From: DASUBV01 sp035763085
GTDB taxonomy: Bacteria; Actinomycetota; Actinomycetes; Streptosporangiales; Streptosporangiaceae
Assembly: GCA_035763085.1 (NCBI GenBank)
Contig: DASUBV010000006.1
Span: 1 to 6,701 of the forward strand
Reading direction: 5' to 3'
DNA length: 6,701 nucleotides
Shown: positions 5,844 to 6,701 of the stretch, piece by piece
Layout: every line of letters begins with the position of its first letter
How positions within the stretch are numbered: position 1 is the stretch's first letter
The notes under the pieces: model-generated
Databases searched by the model: none
What the model was told of the DNA's origin: nothing
The model's input: only the letters and a program-made list of their open reading frames with translations
Translations under genes and position numbers: made by a program

Positions 5844-6701
5844 ATGGTTCCGCCCGAGACATTAGCTCCTGAGCAAGCGACACGAGGCCAGAGTGACTCA
5901 CGTGAAGTAAGCGACACGCGTGAGTCGCGGGACAGCCGTCGGCCGGGACTGCCCGGCCTGACCGGGCCGGTCGCGGTGGTCGGCCTCGGCTACATCGGGC
6001 TGCCCGCCGCGGTGAGCCTGGCCACCGGCGGGCTGCCGGTAGTGGGCGTGGACATCAGCCCGCAGATCGTGGAGCTGGTCGGCCGCGGCGAGGCACCGTT
6101 CGCCGAGCCGGACCTGTCGGTCGGCGTCAGCGGCGCGGTGGCGATGGGCCGGCTGACCGCCCAGCTCGAGATGCCCCAGGCGGGCGCCTACATCATCGCG
6201 GTGCCGACCCCGTTCACCGGCGGCCACCAGCCGGACCTGACCGCGGTCATGGCCGCGGCCCGGGCCATCGCGCCGGTGCTGCGCGGCGGCGAGGTCATCG
6301 TCCTGGAATCCACGGTCCCGCCGGGCACCACCCGGTCAGTCAGCGAGCTGGTCGCCAGCCTGCGCCCGGACCTGCGCCTGCCGCACGCCGGCGACGAGGA
6401 GCCGGACGTGCACCTCGCGCACTGCCCGGAGCGGGTGCTGCCCGGCCGGATCATGATCGAGATGTCCGCCAACGACCGGGTCATCGGCGGCCTCACCCCG
6501 GCCTGCGCCGAGCGGGCGGCCGCGCTGTACCGGACGTTCTGCCACGGCGAGCTGATCCTCACCGACGCGGCCAGCGCGGAGATGGCCAAGCTGGCCGAGA
6601 ACGCCTACCGCGACGTGAACATCGCGTTCGCCAACGAGCTGTCGCTGATCTGCCAGCACCTGGGCCTGGATGTCTGGGAGATCCGGCAGATGGCCAACCA
6701 C
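5844..6701 (+). CDS. wecC: UDP-N-acetyl-D-mannosamine dehydrogenase (WecC-like), N-terminal part, cut by the right edge
   Basis: The frame is open from ATG 5844 to the window edge (286 codons); an in-frame TAA lies at 5817-5819. The enzyme oxidises UDP-ManNAc to UDP-ManNAcA with two NAD+ in the cytoplasm. The Rossmann motif VAVVGLGYIGLP is at 43-54, followed by the AVPTPF, ESTVPPGTT and CPERVLPG blocks, NDRVIGG, then EMAKLAENAYRDVNIAFANE with K249, N253 and D257 of the catalytic centre. These blocks match E. coli WecC more closely than UDP-glucose dehydrogenases. The catalytic Cys region lies beyond the edge. Residues 1-42 precede the conserved strand and are hydrophilic, charged and not conserved in the family; no other ATG, and no GTG before residue 45, exists in frame (CTG 5949 and 5958 and TTG 5835 are the alternatives). 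Leu7 is a TTA codon (5862-5864). Other nucleotide-sugar dehydrogenases remain possible, but the WecC assignment is favoured. Confidence 0.9.
   Translation, partial: MVPPETLAPEQATRGQSDSREVSDTRESRDSRRPGLPGLTGPVAVVGLGYIGLPAAVSLATGGLPVVGVDISPQIVELVGRGEAPFAEPDLSVGVSGAVAMGRLTAQLEMPQAGAYIIAVPTPFTGGHQPDLTAVMAAARAIAPVLRGGEVIVLESTVPPGTTRSVSELVASLRPDLRLPHAGDEEPDVHLAHCPERVLPGRIMIEMSANDRVIGGLTPACAERAAALYRTFCHGELILTDAASAEMAKLAENAYRDVNIAFANELSLICQHLGLDVWEIRQMANH
5872..5918 (+). repeat. 13-bp direct repeat pair at the 5' end of wecC
   Basis: AGCAAGCGACACG (5872-5884) and AGTAAGCGACACG (5906-5918) differ at one base; the last ten bases are identical. Their 34-bp spacing is not a multiple of three, so the copies are read in different frames and cannot be a protein-level repeat. 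The spacing is a little over three helical turns, compatible with binding by a regulator on one DNA face. Confidence 0.7.
5893..5928 (+). promoter_or_regulatory. Palindrome cluster / hairpin at the 5' end of wecC (candidate operator)
   Basis: Perfect arms GACTCACG (5895-5902) and CGTGAGTC (5919-5926) flank 16 nt. With G-U pairs the RNA stem extends to 5893-5904 with 5917-5928. Inside are further palindromes: GTGA-C-TCAC (5893-5901), TCACGTGA (5898-5905) and CACGCGTG (5915-5922). It sits about 50 bp inside the reading frame, in the non-conserved N-terminal extension. It could be an operator, a roadblock site or an mRNA hairpin. There is no U-tract, so it is not an intrinsic terminator. Confidence 0.5.

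Noticed and set aside
5893..5928. Intrinsic terminator
   Set aside because: The hairpin has no following T-run and sits at the start of a gene, so termination is not supported; kept as an operator or RNA-hairpin candidate.
5898..6589. Minus-strand open frames opposite wecC
   Set aside because: The plus-strand frame matches WecC block by block; the minus frames have no family features and only mirror its codon bias.
1..6701. tRNA, rRNA, insertion sequences or attachment sites
   Set aside because: No cloverleaf-like segment, transposase motif or terminal inverted repeat was seen; almost the whole window is accounted for by six coding regions.

Overview
The window is very GC-rich DNA with strong third-position GC bias. 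Five genes start with GTG and junctions overlap tightly, which points to a high-GC actinobacterium (a streptomycete-like or related filamentous actinomycete; genus not resolvable here). It holds part of a cell-surface polysaccharide biosynthesis locus made of two divergent transcription units separated by a 64-bp AT-richer gap at 5780-5843.

Leftward unit (minus strand, reading from 5779 down to 1): a membrane WecA/WbpL-type polyprenyl-phosphate sugar-1-phosphate transferase; a family 4 WbuB-like glycosyltransferase with an unusual C-terminal repeat tail; an atypical SDR (NAD-dependent epimerase/dehydratase fold) that lacks the YxxxK motif; a heparinase II/III-family protein; and the N-terminal two thirds of an alcohol-dehydrogenase-like oxidoreductase, probably of the bi-domain type, running off the left edge. 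The first junction has a 1-nt gap. The next three are all 4-nt GTGA overlaps, so this is almost certainly one translationally coupled operon.

Rightward unit (plus strand, from 5844 to the right edge): the N-terminal part of a nucleotide-sugar dehydrogenase very close to WecC, UDP-N-acetyl-D-mannosamine dehydrogenase, with a non-conserved N-terminal extension of about 40 residues.

Working model (inference): WecC supplies a uronic-acid donor (UDP-ManNAcA), the WecA-like enzyme loads the first sugar on a polyprenyl phosphate, and the GT4 enzyme extends it. The SDR and the oxidoreductase make or modify a precursor, and the heparinase-fold protein acts on hexosamine-uronate linkages of the product. 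The start of wecC carries DNA-level repeats and palindromes that are out of codon phase and look regulatory. The first gene on each side of the divergent gap contains one rare TTA leucine codon, and no other TTA was found in the window's genes.
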